Shown here in pieces: positions 1 through 8,227 of a stretch of 64,000 nt of DNA. Origin of the DNA: Bradyrhizobium erythrophlei (lineage in GTDB: Bacteria; Pseudomonadota; Alphaproteobacteria; Rhizobiales; Xanthobacteraceae); NCBI RefSeq assembly GCF_900129505.1, contig NZ_LT670818.1, positions 7,163,001 through 7,227,000 of the forward strand. Reading direction: 5' to 3'. Under the pieces are notes generated by a model. That model had not been told where the DNA came from, ran no database searches, and worked only from the letters and a program-made list of their open reading frames with translations. Positions within the stretch are counted from its first letter, which is position 1. Each line of letters begins with the position of its first letter. Position numbers and translations under genes: made by a program.

Positions 1-574
1 CCGAGGTCAGCAACAGCCACCGCTCGCCGCTTTTCGGCGCCGCCAGCAACTTGGAAAATTCCGCGTTCTCTTTTGTATTGCGCGAGCGCCGTTCCATCGT
101 CAGCCGGTCTTTGGAGACGCCCAGGCGCTCGAAGATCGCGGCGGCGTAATCGGCCTCCCGCGCGTCGGTATCGATCAGATTCGCGCTGCCGCCGGAATAA
201 ATGATGCGCGCCTTCGGGTATTGACGGGCAAGGGCCGCCGCCTCAATCACGCGATCGGCCGCACGCGTAAACACCGCCTTGCCATGGCTCACCGAAAGAT
301 CGCCGTCGATCGCGCCGCCCAATACGACGATGCCGTCCGGCGCGCCGCGCGCCGGATCCCACGGCGGAAATCGCGCTTCCAGGGGATAGAGCAGAAGATT
401 TCCCAGCGGCGAAAACCCGCAAATGGCGATCAGCACGACGGAGGCGATCAGGAGCTTGCGGCCGAGCCGCGCCAATCGGGTGGCGAGCAGGATCGTGCCG
501 ACGAGCCCGATGCCGATCAGGAAATTCGCGGGCAGCAGCGCGATGCCGATCGTTTTGGACAACACAAAAAACAA
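1..574 (-). CDS. YdcF/DUF218-family membrane protein, C-terminus beyond window edge
   Basis: The minus strand encodes about 191 residues that run off the left edge. A hydrophobic N-terminus with two likely membrane segments is followed by VVLGGAIDGDL and later YSGGSANL, ERRSRNTKENAEF and LLLTSAYHMPR, the succession expected of YdcF/DUF218 proteins (SanA/ElyC relatives linked to envelope and polysaccharide processes). No ATG is available: an in-frame TGA lies upstream, so translation must begin at TTG 574 (preceded by AAGGGG) or GTG 565. It is divergent from the acetamidase gene with about 67 bp between them, which must hold both promoters. Family assignment is fairly sure; the cellular role is not known for most members. 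Confidence 0.75.
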   Translation of the reverse strand, partial: MFFVLSKTIGIALLPANFLIGIGLVGTILLATRLARLGRKLLIASVVLIAICGFSPLGNLLLYPLEARFPPWDPARGAPDGIVVLGGAIDGDLSVSHGKAVFTRAADRVIEAAALARQYPKARIIYSGGSANLIDTDAREADYAAAIFERLGVSKDRLTMERRSRNTKENAEFSKLLAAPKSGERWLLLTS

Positions 575-641
575 GAGAGGCCCCTTTGAATGTCTGGTAC
601 AGGGTCATACGCGACCGCGGTCCCAACCAGAAGCCCCCGTC

Positions 642-1583
642 ATGACCCATCATCGCCTGCATTCCAGCCCCGAGACCTGCCATTGGGGCTTTTTCGAAGC
701 GAAACTGAAGCCTGTCCTCACCGTCAAGAGCGGCGACGAGGTAACCGTCGACACAATCAGCGGCGGCCCCGAAATGGTGCCGGACCGCAAACAGTTTCAT
801 GTCCCGCCCGAACTCGACGCGGTTCACGGCAAAAGCGAGCGGATGGTGCCCGGCCATATCCTGACCGGGCCGGTCGCGGTCGAGGGCGCCGAGCCCGGCG
901 ATGTGCTGGAGGTCGAGATCCTGGACGTCAGCCTGCGGCAGGACTGGGGCTATAACGCGATCCGGCCGCTCGCCGGCACCCTGCCCGACGATTTTCACGA
1001 GACGCGCATCCTGAACATTCCGCTCGACCGGGAGCGGATGGTGGGCCGGTTGCCATGGGGGCTCTATCTGCCCCTAAAGCCGTTTTTCGGCGTGATGGGC
1101 GTGGCGCCGCCGCCGGCCTGGGGCCGCATCACCTCGCTGATCCCGCGCGCGATGGGCGGCAATCTGGACAACAAGGAACTGGTGCCGGGCGCCAAACTCT
1201 ATTTGCCGGTGTTCGTGCCGGGCGCGCTGTTTTCCTGCGGCGACGGCCATGGCGTGCAGGGCGACGGCGAGGTGTGCGTGACCGCGATCGAGACCGCGCT
1301 GCGGGGCCGTTTCCGGCTGACGCTGCGCAAGGATCTACGGCTCGATTATCCGCGCGCCGAGACGCCGACGCATTACATGACGATGGCGATGGATCCCGAC
1401 CTCGACCAATGCGTGGTGCGCGCCTTGCGCGACATGATCGTGCTGCTCGGTGAAAAGCGCAATCTGTCGCGGGAGGATGCCTACACGCTCTGCAGCCTGG
1501 CCGCGGATTTGCGGGTGACGCAGACCGTCAACGGCTCCAAGGGCATCCACTGCATGATCGCGAAAGCGGTCGTGCACGGGTGA
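642..1583 (+). CDS. acetamidase/formamidase family protein
   Basis: This 313-residue cytoplasmic protein belongs to the FmdA/AmdA family, which hydrolyses formamide, acetamide or related short amides to ammonia and the acid. Visible family features are the N-terminal H-x5-S-PETCHWG-F, the early GDEVTVDT segment, the central HILTGPVAVEGAEPGD stretch and GALFSCGDGHGVQGDGEVC, which carries conserved acidic and His residues. The reading frame is open further upstream, but ATG 642 starts directly before the conserved N-terminus. The upstream part antiparallels the YdcF-like gene and is not protein-like. An acyl-CoA synthetase follows 114 bp downstream on the same strand. The exact amide substrate cannot be told. 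Confidence 0.85.
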   Translation: MTHHRLHSSPETCHWGFFEAKLKPVLTVKSGDEVTVDTISGGPEMVPDRKQFHVPPELDAVHGKSERMVPGHILTGPVAVEGAEPGDVLEVEILDVSLRQDWGYNAIRPLAGTLPDDFHETRILNIPLDRERMVGRLPWGLYLPLKPFFGVMGVAPPPAWGRITSLIPRAMGGNLDNKELVPGAKLYLPVFVPGALFSCGDGHGVQGDGEVCVTAIETALRGRFRLTLRKDLRLDYPRAETPTHYMTMAMDPDLDQCVVRALRDMIVLLGEKRNLSREDAYTLCSLAADLRVTQTVNGSKGIHCMIAKAVVHG

Positions 1584-1697
1584 TCTCCCAGTCGCCCGAC
1601 CCTGATCCGATCTCCCTGACCACATCCACGCCGCCCTTGTGTTTCGCAAGCCCCGCTCGCTACTATCTGCGCAACGAACAAAACTTCAGGGAACGAC

Positions 1698-3530
1698 ATG
1701 CTCAAGGACAGGCTATCGCCGGCCGACGTGGGCGCACGCGAAAAGGAAATGCAGGACGCGCTCGCGGCCTGCCCCCGCATCCTCGATCTCGTCGCGCGCG
1801 GCCCGCTCGCCGACCCCGATGCGGAGGCGGTAGTGTATCTGCGCTCGCCGCTCGATCCCCATCCGGTCATCGTCTCCAACGATCAGCTGATGGGTTGCAC
1901 CAAAGCGGCCGAGACTTTCTTTCGCAGCCACGGCGTCGGCAAGGACGATCCGGTCGCGGTATTGCTGCCGATCTGCCCCGCGACGATTGCCGCGATCTGG
2001 GGCGCGGCCGCCTGCGGCATCGCCGAACCGGTCAATCTCCTGTTTACGCGCGAGGCCATCATTGCCCAGCTCAACGCGGTCAAGGCAAAATTGCTGCTCG
2101 CGCCGCCGCCGGGCTTGCCGGGCGGGCTCTATGAGAAGATCGAAGGCCTGCAGAACGACGTTCCCTCGCTGCAGCGTATCGTGGTCGTTCCGCTCGACGG
2201 CACGATTTCGTTCGATGGCGAGGTGCTAAAACCCGATCCGGCCTGGCGCGACGATTACGGCCGATCCCGCGACGCCGCCGAAGCCGACCGCGTCGCCGTG
2301 ATGCTGCCGACCGGCGGCACCACCGGCCACCCCAAGGTGGCCCGCCTCACCCATCGCGCGATGGTCGCCTCCAGCGTCTCCTCGCGCATGGCGCTGGATT
2401 ACCGCAAGGGTGACCGCGCCATGATCTCGCTGCCGCTGTTCCATGTCGGCGGCCTGTTCGTCGGGGTCGGCGCCTGCCTGTCGGCCGGGGTCACGATCAT
2501 CATTCCCGGCCCTGCCGGGGCGCGCGATCCGGCGCTGGTCAAGAACTTCTGGAACATCATCGAGAAACATCGGTTGACGCATGCCGGCAACGTGCCGACG
2601 ACGCTGGGTGCGCTGGCCGATATAGAAGTCGGCGATTGCGACATTTCGAGGCTGCGCGTGACGCCGACGGGCGCCTCGATCTGCCCGCCGGAAATCGAGC
2701 GCCGTTATCTCGCGCGATGGGGCGGCCCGTGCGTCCAGCAGGTCTACGGCATGACCGAGCTTGCCGGCGCGATTACCCACGACGTCGTCGGCGTGAAGCC
2801 GCGGCCGGAAAGCGTCGGCATGCAGAACCCGCTGGTCGAACTCGCCATCCTCGCGGGGGATGGGTTGCATACGGGGCCGTGGCCCTCCCCGGTCGGCGAA
2901 TTGCTCACCCGCGGCCCGCAGGTGTTTCCGGGCTATGTCGACAACAAGCAGACCGAGGACGCATTTTTTCAGGGATGGCTGCGCACCGGCGATATCTGCC
3001 GCATCGACGCCGACGGCTTCGTCTACATCATGGGCCGCGCCAAGGACGTGATCATCAGAGGCGGACACAATATCGACCCGCGGGCGATCGAGGACGCCGC
3101 GCTGCAGTTTCCGGGTGTCGCGCTCGCAGCAGCCGTGGGCCGTCCCGACGCCTATGCCGGCGAGGTGCCGATGCTGTTCGTCTCGGCGCAGCCCGGCGTC
3201 GATATCGATGCCCAGGCGCTTTCCGCCTTCGTGCTGGACAACATCCCGGAACCGCCGGCACGGCCGCGGGCCGTTGCCGTGATCGCCGAAATGCCGGTCA
3301 CGCCGGTCGGAAAGATCTTCAAACCAAAGCTCCGGGAGATCGCGGCCTGCGAAGCCGCCCGCGAATTGCTGGCGGCGGAGGGTTTGGCGAAAGAGGTCAG
3401 CGTCGAGGCGATCACCGATCCCTCCCGCGGACTCTATCTGCGCGTCAGCGCGTCACCAGACAAGGCGGTGACGGCCGAGCGCGTGCTGAAGAAGTTTCCG
3501 GTCAAGATCGAGATGAACCTCGATGCCTGA
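1698..3530 (+). CDS. AMP-binding acyl-CoA synthetase
   Basis: This 610-residue ANL-superfamily ligase activates a carboxylic acid as acyl-AMP and then acyl-CoA. The phosphate-binding loop PTGGTTGHPK lies near residue 205, the YGMTE motif near 350, the GWLRTGDI hinge region near 425 and the catalytic lysine in TPVGKIFKPK near 535. It has the long C-terminal tail (beyond the lysine domain) common to bradyrhizobial acyl-CoA synthetases of about 610-640 residues. ATG 1698 is supported by a purine-rich site (CAGGGAACGAC) just upstream. It converges with the SDR gene with only 33 bp between the stops. Chain length or aromatic preference cannot be read; a fatty or aryl acid are both possible. Confidence 0.88.
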   Translation: MLKDRLSPADVGAREKEMQDALAACPRILDLVARGPLADPDAEAVVYLRSPLDPHPVIVSNDQLMGCTKAAETFFRSHGVGKDDPVAVLLPICPATIAAIWGAAACGIAEPVNLLFTREAIIAQLNAVKAKLLLAPPPGLPGGLYEKIEGLQNDVPSLQRIVVVPLDGTISFDGEVLKPDPAWRDDYGRSRDAAEADRVAVMLPTGGTTGHPKVARLTHRAMVASSVSSRMALDYRKGDRAMISLPLFHVGGLFVGVGACLSAGVTIIIPGPAGARDPALVKNFWNIIEKHRLTHAGNVPTTLGALADIEVGDCDISRLRVTPTGASICPPEIERRYLARWGGPCVQQVYGMTELAGAITHDVVGVKPRPESVGMQNPLVELAILAGDGLHTGPWPSPVGELLTRGPQVFPGYVDNKQTEDAFFQGWLRTGDICRIDADGFVYIMGRAKDVIIRGGHNIDPRAIEDAALQFPGVALAAAVGRPDAYAGEVPMLFVSAQPGVDIDAQALSAFVLDNIPEPPARPRAVAVIAEMPVTPVGKIFKPKLREIAACEAARELLAAEGLAKEVSVEAITDPSRGLYLRVSASPDKAVTAERVLKKFPVKIEMNLDA

Positions 3531-3563
3531 AGTAGCGATTTTCAGGCCGGACGTTCGCGTCGA

Positions 3564-4532
3564 TCAGCCGAGCTTCCAGCCGACTTCGGCAGCAAAACTC
3601 TGATAGAATTCCGGCGTGTAGGCCTGTTCCGGCGTCTGCCGCACGCGTTGGTCGAGACGTTCGGCGTCGGCGCCGACCAGGATGCGCCAGCGCTCGGCCT
3701 TGACGCCGTCGAGGATGATCTTGACCGCCGCGGCGGCCGACGTCGGCGCCTCGTCGCGGAAACTTCGGGCGCGATCGAGCGCGATGTTCTGGATGTCTTC
3801 ATCCGACATCGGCGCCGTGTCGATGCCCGTGCCGTTGAGGCGCTGGCGCGCCAAAGCGATTTCATTGTCGCTCAGCCGCTCGGATTCGGTGCCGCTCTGG
3901 ATCTTGCGGGAATTGGAAACGATGGAGGTGCCGATATGGCCGGGCATTACCACCGAGCATTTGATGTGCGGCGCGTTGAGCCTGAGATCGTTGATCAGCG
4001 CTTCGGTAAATCCCTTCACCGCGAATTTGGCGGCGCTGTAGGCGGTATGCGACACGCCCATGCCGACCGAGGCCCAGAATCCGTTGACGCTCGAGGTGTT
4101 GACGATGTGCGCCTCGTCGGCCTTCATCAGCAGCGGCAGGAAGGTGCGGACGCCCAGATAAACCCCGCCCCAGCAGATATTGAAGGTTCTTTCCCACTGC
4201 TCCCGCGAGTTGGTGAACAGGCTGCCGCTGCCGCCGATGCCGGCATTGTTGAACAACAGATGGATCCTGTCGGTGGCCTGCTGCTCCATGATCTCGTCGC
4301 GGAAACGCCTGAGCTGGTCCTCGATCGAAACATCGGCGACATGGGTGGTGACGCGCAGGCCCTGCGGCAGCTTTTCGACCTCGCAGAGGCTTTTTGTCTC
4401 GGCCATCGCGTCGGCGGAAACGTCGCACATCGCGACATTGCAGCCTTCGGCGACCAGTTGGCGCGCCAGTTCGCGGCCCATGCCTGTGCCGCCCCCGGTG
4501 ATGACCGCAATCTTTCCGGCAAAATCCTTCAT
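3564..4532 (-). CDS. SDR family NAD(P)-dependent oxidoreductase
   Basis: This is a 322-residue classical short-chain dehydrogenase/reductase. The Rossmann nucleotide loop TGGGTGMG is at residues 12-19, NNAG at 95-98, the catalytic Ser in NTSSVN (about 148) and the YxxxK pair at Y165/K169. The C-terminal extension (about 70 residues past the usual 250) is of the kind seen in lipid- or steroid-acting SDRs. It converges with the acyl-CoA synthetase gene, so the two need not be co-transcribed, though lipid-related roles would fit both. Substrate is unknown. A long open frame on the opposite strand is an antisense shadow caused by GC-rich codon use. Confidence 0.88.
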   Translation of the reverse strand: MKDFAGKIAVITGGGTGMGRELARQLVAEGCNVAMCDVSADAMAETKSLCEVEKLPQGLRVTTHVADVSIEDQLRRFRDEIMEQQATDRIHLLFNNAGIGGSGSLFTNSREQWERTFNICWGGVYLGVRTFLPLLMKADEAHIVNTSSVNGFWASVGMGVSHTAYSAAKFAVKGFTEALINDLRLNAPHIKCSVVMPGHIGTSIVSNSRKIQSGTESERLSDNEIALARQRLNGTGIDTAPMSDEDIQNIALDRARSFRDEAPTSAAAAVKIILDGVKAERWRILVGADAERLDQRVRQTPEQAYTPEFYQSFAAEVGWKLG

Positions 4533-4666
4533 GAACGCCCGGTCCCTATGATCCCTGTTCTTGTTTTCCGGCCGGCAGAGCCGGTCGTCCTATCTAACGC
4601 AGGCGACCGCGCCTGAACAGGGTTTCGCGCGCACCTGATGGCCGCCCATGGCCCGAATTACAGCAG

Positions 4667-4906
4667 ATGCCTGGCGAGCTCGCGAAGCTGCTCATCCGGT
4701 TCAAGGCGCTGACCGGCTGCCCGATCCTGGTCAACACCTCCTTCGACGTTCGCGGCTAACCGATCGTGTGCACGCCCGAAGACGCCTTTCGCTGCTTCAT
4801 GGGCAGCGAACTCGACCTGCTCGTGGTCGGCAATTGCGTGTTGCGGAAAACGGCGCAGGATCCCGCGCTCAAGATCGATTACAGCCAGTCGCTGGAAGCC
4901 GATTGA
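4667..4906 (+). pseudogene. carbamoyltransferase (NodU/CmcH-like) C-terminal remnant
   Basis: Only the last ~79 codons survive. They read ELAKLLIRFKALTGCPILVN, then TSFDVRG, a TAA stop at 4757-4759, and PIVCTPEDAFRCFMGSELD. In the carbamoyltransferase family this segment normally continues RGEPIV, so the stop most simply arose from GAA to TAA. The upstream sequence no longer resembles the family, so the gene is truncated as well as nonsense-mutated. The very end is repeated at 5589-5664. It has no likely function now. Confidence 0.75.
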
Positions 4907-4971
4907 TTTTGATCGACGCCGGGTTCCGGCAAATCAGGCGTCGATACCGGCCCCGCTGCTATCCGCCGGGC

Positions 4972-5262
4972 TCAGCTACCTATCTTAACCAAGCACTGCT
5001 TCAGGCGTTCAATCTCCGAACGGACTTGCGTTTCCATGGCGTCTTGTAATGCGAGCGTGCCTCTGCTGGCCAATTCTGCGGATGCCTTTCTGTCCAGATT
5101 CTGCTTCCAATCCCGGATTGCCTGCTTAGTGGCGCTTTGGGCCTCCGACGTAGCCTTAAGGTACGCCTTTATGCAGGCGTCGGCCATTGAGCAAGTCTTG
5201 CACTCTTGAGCGGCGGCAGCATTCGAAACAAACAAGATAAGTGTCGCGGCAAAGACCCTCAT
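4972..5262 (-). CDS. small secreted hypothetical protein, Cys-rich N-terminus
   Basis: This is a 96-residue protein with a clear Sec signal peptide (hydrophobic residues 3-17, likely cut after AAA near residue 18). The mature N-terminus contains CKTCSMADAC; the rest is a helix-rich, charged, coiled-coil-like segment (KATSEAQSATKQAIRDW to EIERLKQCL). I do not recognise a family. The reading frame begins with ATG and a signal peptide, which argues for a real exported, probably periplasmic protein. It stands alone between a dead carbamoyltransferase tail and a gene-free stretch. Confidence 0.6.
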   Translation of the reverse strand: MRVFAATLILFVSNAAAAQECKTCSMADACIKAYLKATSEAQSATKQAIRDWKQNLDRKASAELASRGTLALQDAMETQVRSEIERLKQCLVKIGS

Positions 5263-5704
5263 GCTTTCCTCCCGGTATTGGCCCCCGGCGGATGTTCTAC
5301 TTGGTGGGGCTTGTTTGCAACGGTGGCCGCAGATTCACGCGAATGAATCGGCCGCGCGGCTCATCGCGAGTCCTTGAAATCGGCCGGCAGTCCACAATAG
5401 CTATCGCCGGCTACGAGCTTCGTGCCCATCCCATGCAAAGGCATGCGCCATTTGCGCCCGACGAAAACTCAATTCGCGCATGATTCGTGCTCGTCGATAA
5501 CCCGCGCCTGGTCAATCATTACCTGACGGCATTTGCACCGGGCGGGATCGGGTTGGGTGTGACTGTCAACACGGTAAAAGCCGGCGTCAACAATTGCGTT
5601 CTCAAAAAGACCCGCAGGATCCGCGCTCAAGATCGATTACAGCCAGTCGCTGGAAGCCGATTGAAGCTTGCGCGCGTGGGTCGGTCAGACTTTGTCCGGT
5701 GTTG
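5263..5704. other. gene-free stretch with carbamoyltransferase-tail repeat
   Basis: No convincing gene is visible on either strand. The right part contains the duplicated carbamoyltransferase tail listed separately (5589-5664). The remainder looks like decayed intergenic DNA. Confidence 0.5.
5589..5664 (+). repeat. second, degraded copy of the carbamoyltransferase gene end
   Basis: Positions 5613-5664 match 4854-4906 except for one missing C, and the preceding ~25 bases match weakly (CAATTGCGTT versus CAATTGCGTG). Both copies end at the same GATTGA stop. The lost base puts this copy out of frame. Two tails without any upstream domain suggest either a decayed tandem duplication or repeated recombination at this point. 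Confidence 0.7.
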
Positions 5705-6187
5705 CTACTGGGTGAGCAGCGCAGCGGAGGAGTAACGTTTCCATCGATTGACGTCGTCAGGAATGAACTGGGCGAACGCCTCCCTGACGCGGGCCGCGGG
5801 GGTGATGTCGCGGGTGAATGAAGGCTCCACTTTTGCCGCGACCTTGTTCAATCCGGGCGCGTAGACGGCGCGTTCAGGCAACGCGCCGCTGAAGTGCGAA
5901 TTGCCCTTGTTGTCGCCAAGGGCAGCAGCGGAGGTCCAGCGCCTGCCGTCATTAGGAACGTACCGGGCGAACGCATCCCTGACGCGGGCCGCCGGGGTGA
6001 CATCACGGGTAAATCGAAGCTCCCTCGTTGCCACGACCTCTTCCGGACGAGGCGCGTAGACGGCGCTTTCATTCAACGAGCCGTTGAAGCGCGGATGGCC
6101 ATCGTGGTCGCCGAAATAGGCATCGGAAGCGAAGATGAACGCGAGCAGCGTCGATCCGACGATGGTAAAATATCTGAAAATCGGCAT
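5705..6187 (-). CDS. exported hypothetical protein with two internal repeats
   Basis: This 160-residue protein begins with a hydrophobic signal-like segment (residues 7-22) and then carries two copies of a ~60-residue unit, about residues 25-84 and 89-149. Each unit has the order F/LGD..G....F.G.L.E.AVYAP, ..FTRD[VI]TPAARVR[DE]AFA and [YF][VI]P[ND]D..RW. The N-terminus suggests export or membrane anchoring. I recognise no domain of known function, but the conserved repeat pattern argues strongly for selection and so for a real gene. No partner gene is obvious. Confidence 0.7.
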   Translation of the reverse strand: MPIFRYFTIVGSTLLAFIFASDAYFGDHDGHPRFNGSLNESAVYAPRPEEVVATRELRFTRDVTPAARVRDAFARYVPNDGRRWTSAAALGDNKGNSHFSGALPERAVYAPGLNKVAAKVEPSFTRDITPAARVREAFAQFIPDDVNRWKRYSSAALLTQ

Positions 6188-6339
6188 TGGCGCGCGAGCC
6201 TTCCTCTTTTTGAAAAGAGGATGCCGCGTTCGCGATAAAAGCCCGGTTTAAGCCTGCCTGGCTTTTGCCCGAACGGTTGCCGGCCCGTAGCCAAATCGAG
6301 GAAAATTTTAATCAACGCTCGCCGCGATCGCGGGTGGCA

Positions 6340-6576
6340 TCAGCTATCAGGTCCGGTCACCGATTCCGTCGACCATTCGATCGGGTCAAAGACCATTCCA
6401 CGCCTGAGCATTTCCGCTTCGAGATCGGCGGCATGCTTCTTCCACTCGGCGGTCTCCCGCACGCAAAACCGTGCCTCTTCGCCGAGGCTGTTGAGCTCGT
6501 CGTCAGCAGCCAAAGCCCCTCGCGCGCCATAATACATCATGGCGAGGCTGTCGTTGGTGAACGCGCAATAGTCCAT
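6340..6576 (-). CDS. small hypothetical protein
   Basis: This 78-residue, acidic, probably cytoplasmic protein runs MDYCAFTNDSLAMMYYGARG, then a helical region ending ADLEAEMLRRGMVFDPIEW. It has no signal peptide or membrane segment. Composition and codon use look protein-like and unlike the surrounding shadows. I do not recognise a function. The right end abuts debris leading to the tRNA-Pro remnant. Confidence 0.5.
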   Translation of the reverse strand: MDYCAFTNDSLAMMYYGARGALAADDELNSLGEEARFCVRETAEWKKHAADLEAEMLRRGMVFDPIEWSTESVTGPDS

Positions 6577-6818
6577 CCGAGATCACGTTGCCTGAGTTAG
6601 AATGCGGTCTCATGAGAGGCAGGCCCGCCGATATTTCGGCAGAAGTGATACGGACAACGCGGTGCGGGCAAGGAATTTCGGACGTTAACGTAAACCGGGC
6701 CGGCAGACCCGGCGATGCCGCTTGTTGGCACTTTCCGCGCGAAAGGCCGGCGGGAGGCCTCACACCCGAAATGCCGAACCATTCTGGTTCTTGGTCGGTG
6801 TTCGCAAATATCACGAGA

Positions 6819-6845
6819 GAAAAAAGCCCCATTTAGGGGGCCTTT
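6819..6845 (-). terminator. Rho-independent terminator downstream of the tRNA-Pro remnant
   Basis: Read on the minus strand, the sequence forms an AAAGGCCCC / GGGGCTTT stem (one bulged G) with a CTAAAT loop, followed by TTTTTT. It starts 2 bases after the CCA end of the tRNA-Pro remnant. This is the position of a native tRNA terminator, so this side is probably the original chromosomal flank. Confidence 0.7.
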
Positions 6846-6846
6846 A

Positions 6847-6892
6847 TTGGTCGGAGCGAGAGGATTTAAACCTCCGACCCCTAGTCTCCCAG
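6847..6892 (-). repeat. att-like site: 3' half of tRNA-Pro(GGG), left copy
   Basis: On the minus strand this 46-bp segment reads from the anticodon loop CTGGGAG through the 3' anticodon stem, variable region and T-arm to CGCTCCGACCA. No matching 5' half (expected CGGAGCG acceptor strand) follows to the right, so it is not a complete tRNA. It is 45/46 identical to 14137-14182; the difference is at 6868. Such 3' tRNA halves are what integrative elements leave at one border. The flanking DNA to about 7160 holds no gene I can support. Confidence 0.75.
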
Positions 6893-7161
6893 GCGAGGGT
6901 CGGCCGTTGAAAATGCTCGCATTTTTTGGAAACTCGGTGATTTCATCCCCATTGATTCACAACGACTTTTCAGTTCGATTGTAAACCAAAACGCGGTCAC
7001 TTTGCCCTTGCGCCGCTCGCTTCCGGTCTTCCCCCCATTTGCGGACATTCCCAGCGTCAGTCGGCATCTCTCAAAGGTGCCAGAAGCGGTCATCAGTTAG
7101 CAGACAAGCTCCTGGCCGCCTCCATGTTGGCCCACTCAGGACGAGAGCCACAGTCTGGCAT

Positions 7162-7195
7162 TAAATCAGGCGGCCCTTTGGGGCCGCCTGATTTA
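7162..7195 (-). terminator. strong hairpin terminator for the 7213-7575 gene
   Basis: A perfect 15-bp inverted repeat (TAAATCAGGCGGCCC and its complement) encloses a 4-base loop. It lies 17 bases past the stop of the minus-strand gene. On that strand the stem ends in ATTTAAT, only a modest T-tract. The stem is symmetrical, so it may act on both strands. Confidence 0.75.
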
Positions 7196-7212
7196 GCCTC
7201 AGCGCGGATGAC

Positions 7213-7575
7213 CTATTGGCAGAGATGCCGGAGACCGTCAGCACCCTTGAAATAGGTGCCGGGCCTGCAGACGATGCCGTTGCGGGCAGCATACGTATTC
7301 CAGCTGCCGTGCCAGCCCATGTCGCCGGACATGGCGTAGGAATTGCCCCAGCCGCCGACGGTAGCGCCCGCCGCCGCCGGCTGGCGATACGCCGTTTGCC
7401 GAGTTGATTGCCGATATCGATAGGTGGGGGTACTCCCGGTTCCAAGACCCGTGCAGCTGGCGAATTCAGCTTCGCATGCGTCCGGATTGGAGAGGGCCGC
7501 CTGCGCCAGTGCAGCAGAGCTGGACAGGGCGGATGCCGCAATCACGACCGCGCCAATAACTTTTAGATTCGTCAT
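7213..7575 (-). CDS. secreted hypothetical protein
   Basis: This 120-residue protein has a signal peptide (MTNLKVIGAVVIAASALSSS, probable cut after ALA near residue 24). The mature part contains four Cys (SNPDACEAEFASC, GIVC, LRHLC), a Tyr/Arg/Gln-rich middle and a Gly/Trp-rich segment (GGWGNSYAMSGDMGWHGSW). Export plus paired Cys suggests a small disulphide-bonded periplasmic protein. It has a clear hairpin terminator 17 bases downstream. I do not recognise a named family. Confidence 0.65.
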   Translation of the reverse strand: MTNLKVIGAVVIAASALSSSAALAQAALSNPDACEAEFASCTGLGTGSTPTYRYRQSTRQTAYRQPAAAGATVGGWGNSYAMSGDMGWHGSWNTYAARNGIVCRPGTYFKGADGLRHLCQ

Positions 7576-7748
7576 GACTTGCTCCTTGCGGTTGGACCGT
7601 GGCGCAAAATGCCACGTCTGGCAGTAGCCTATCGACGTTTGCGAGCCTGACTATGCAACTTCGGAAAAAATCGCACCGCCAAGATTGGGACTGCTTTGGG
7701 TCAAAAGGCGGTAGTGTCTCAGTTTGAAATCCGGAGCGGTTGACGAGC

Positions 7749-8072
7749 ATGGCGCGCCGCAGACGGCGAACGCTTAGGGAGCGGCCAATGGCATGGTGGC
7801 ATCGATTGTTCTCGCCAAAGGCCGGAGCGCCTTCAGAGAGTTCCGAGTATAAGGTGGCGTTCTGTCTCTACAGCGCGGACGGAAAGCGAGGCACAGAAGT
7901 GCGCGTGCGCCGCATTGGTCGAGCCTACTTCGTTGAGCGGGAGTGGGTTGAGGGGACCACCTTCAAGGACCGGGGACGCGGCGAGGAAATAGGCCCTTAC
8001 GAAACCCCCGAGGCAGCTGAGGCGGCGGCTGTAGCCCGCCCATGGTTCTCAGGCGGCGAAAATTCAAACTGA
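7749..8072 (+). CDS. hypothetical protein, about 107 aa
   Basis: The protein starts with a very basic segment (MARRRRRTLRERP) and continues MAWWHRLFSPK, then a compact acidic/basic region ending EEIGPYETPEAAEAAAVARP. No signal peptide is evident. ATG 7749 has GGAG about 12 bases upstream; an in-frame TTG at 7740 and an ATG at 7788 are alternatives. The C-terminal GPYET-x-EAAEAAAVA pattern resembles small bradyrhizobial proteins that wrap an ETxxEA motif, but I assign no function. A dispersed repeat follows immediately downstream. Confidence 0.5.
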   Translation: MARRRRRTLRERPMAWWHRLFSPKAGAPSESSEYKVAFCLYSADGKRGTEVRVRRIGRAYFVEREWVEGTTFKDRGRGEEIGPYETPEAAEAAAVARPWFSGGENSN

Positions 8073-8086
8073 GACATTACCCAAAT

Positions 8087-8175
8087 GGCGAAATACTCGC
8101 TGCGAGTAGATGTTTTCCGCTTTGGCCCCAACAACGGACATCGCTCAATAGGGTCGGCATGTCCGTTCGGTGCCA
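8087..8175 (+). repeat. dispersed intergenic repeat, uninterrupted copy
   Basis: The segment GGCGAAATACTCGCTGCGAG ... GATGTTTTCCGCTTTGGCCC ... AACGGACATCGCTCAATAGG ... GTCCGTTCGGTGCC recurs at 11438-11505 (diverged, right part only) and in a third copy split by the group II intron (12089-12109 plus 14018-14049). This intact copy defines the intron borders. Confidence 0.75.
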
Positions 8176-8227
8176 TGAGCAGACATGATCATGCCGTGAT
8201 CGCTTCCGACGCTCGCGGCCACGGAGC

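Noticed and set aside
423..641. N-terminal extension of the acetamidase frame
   Set aside because: It lies antisense to the YdcF-like coding region and the conserved protein begins at ATG 642.
3648..4616. A 322-codon plus-strand frame opposite the SDR gene
   Set aside because: It mirrors the SDR codon pattern, shows no recognisable domain, and the SDR strand has all the catalytic motifs. It is an antisense shadow of GC-rich coding DNA.
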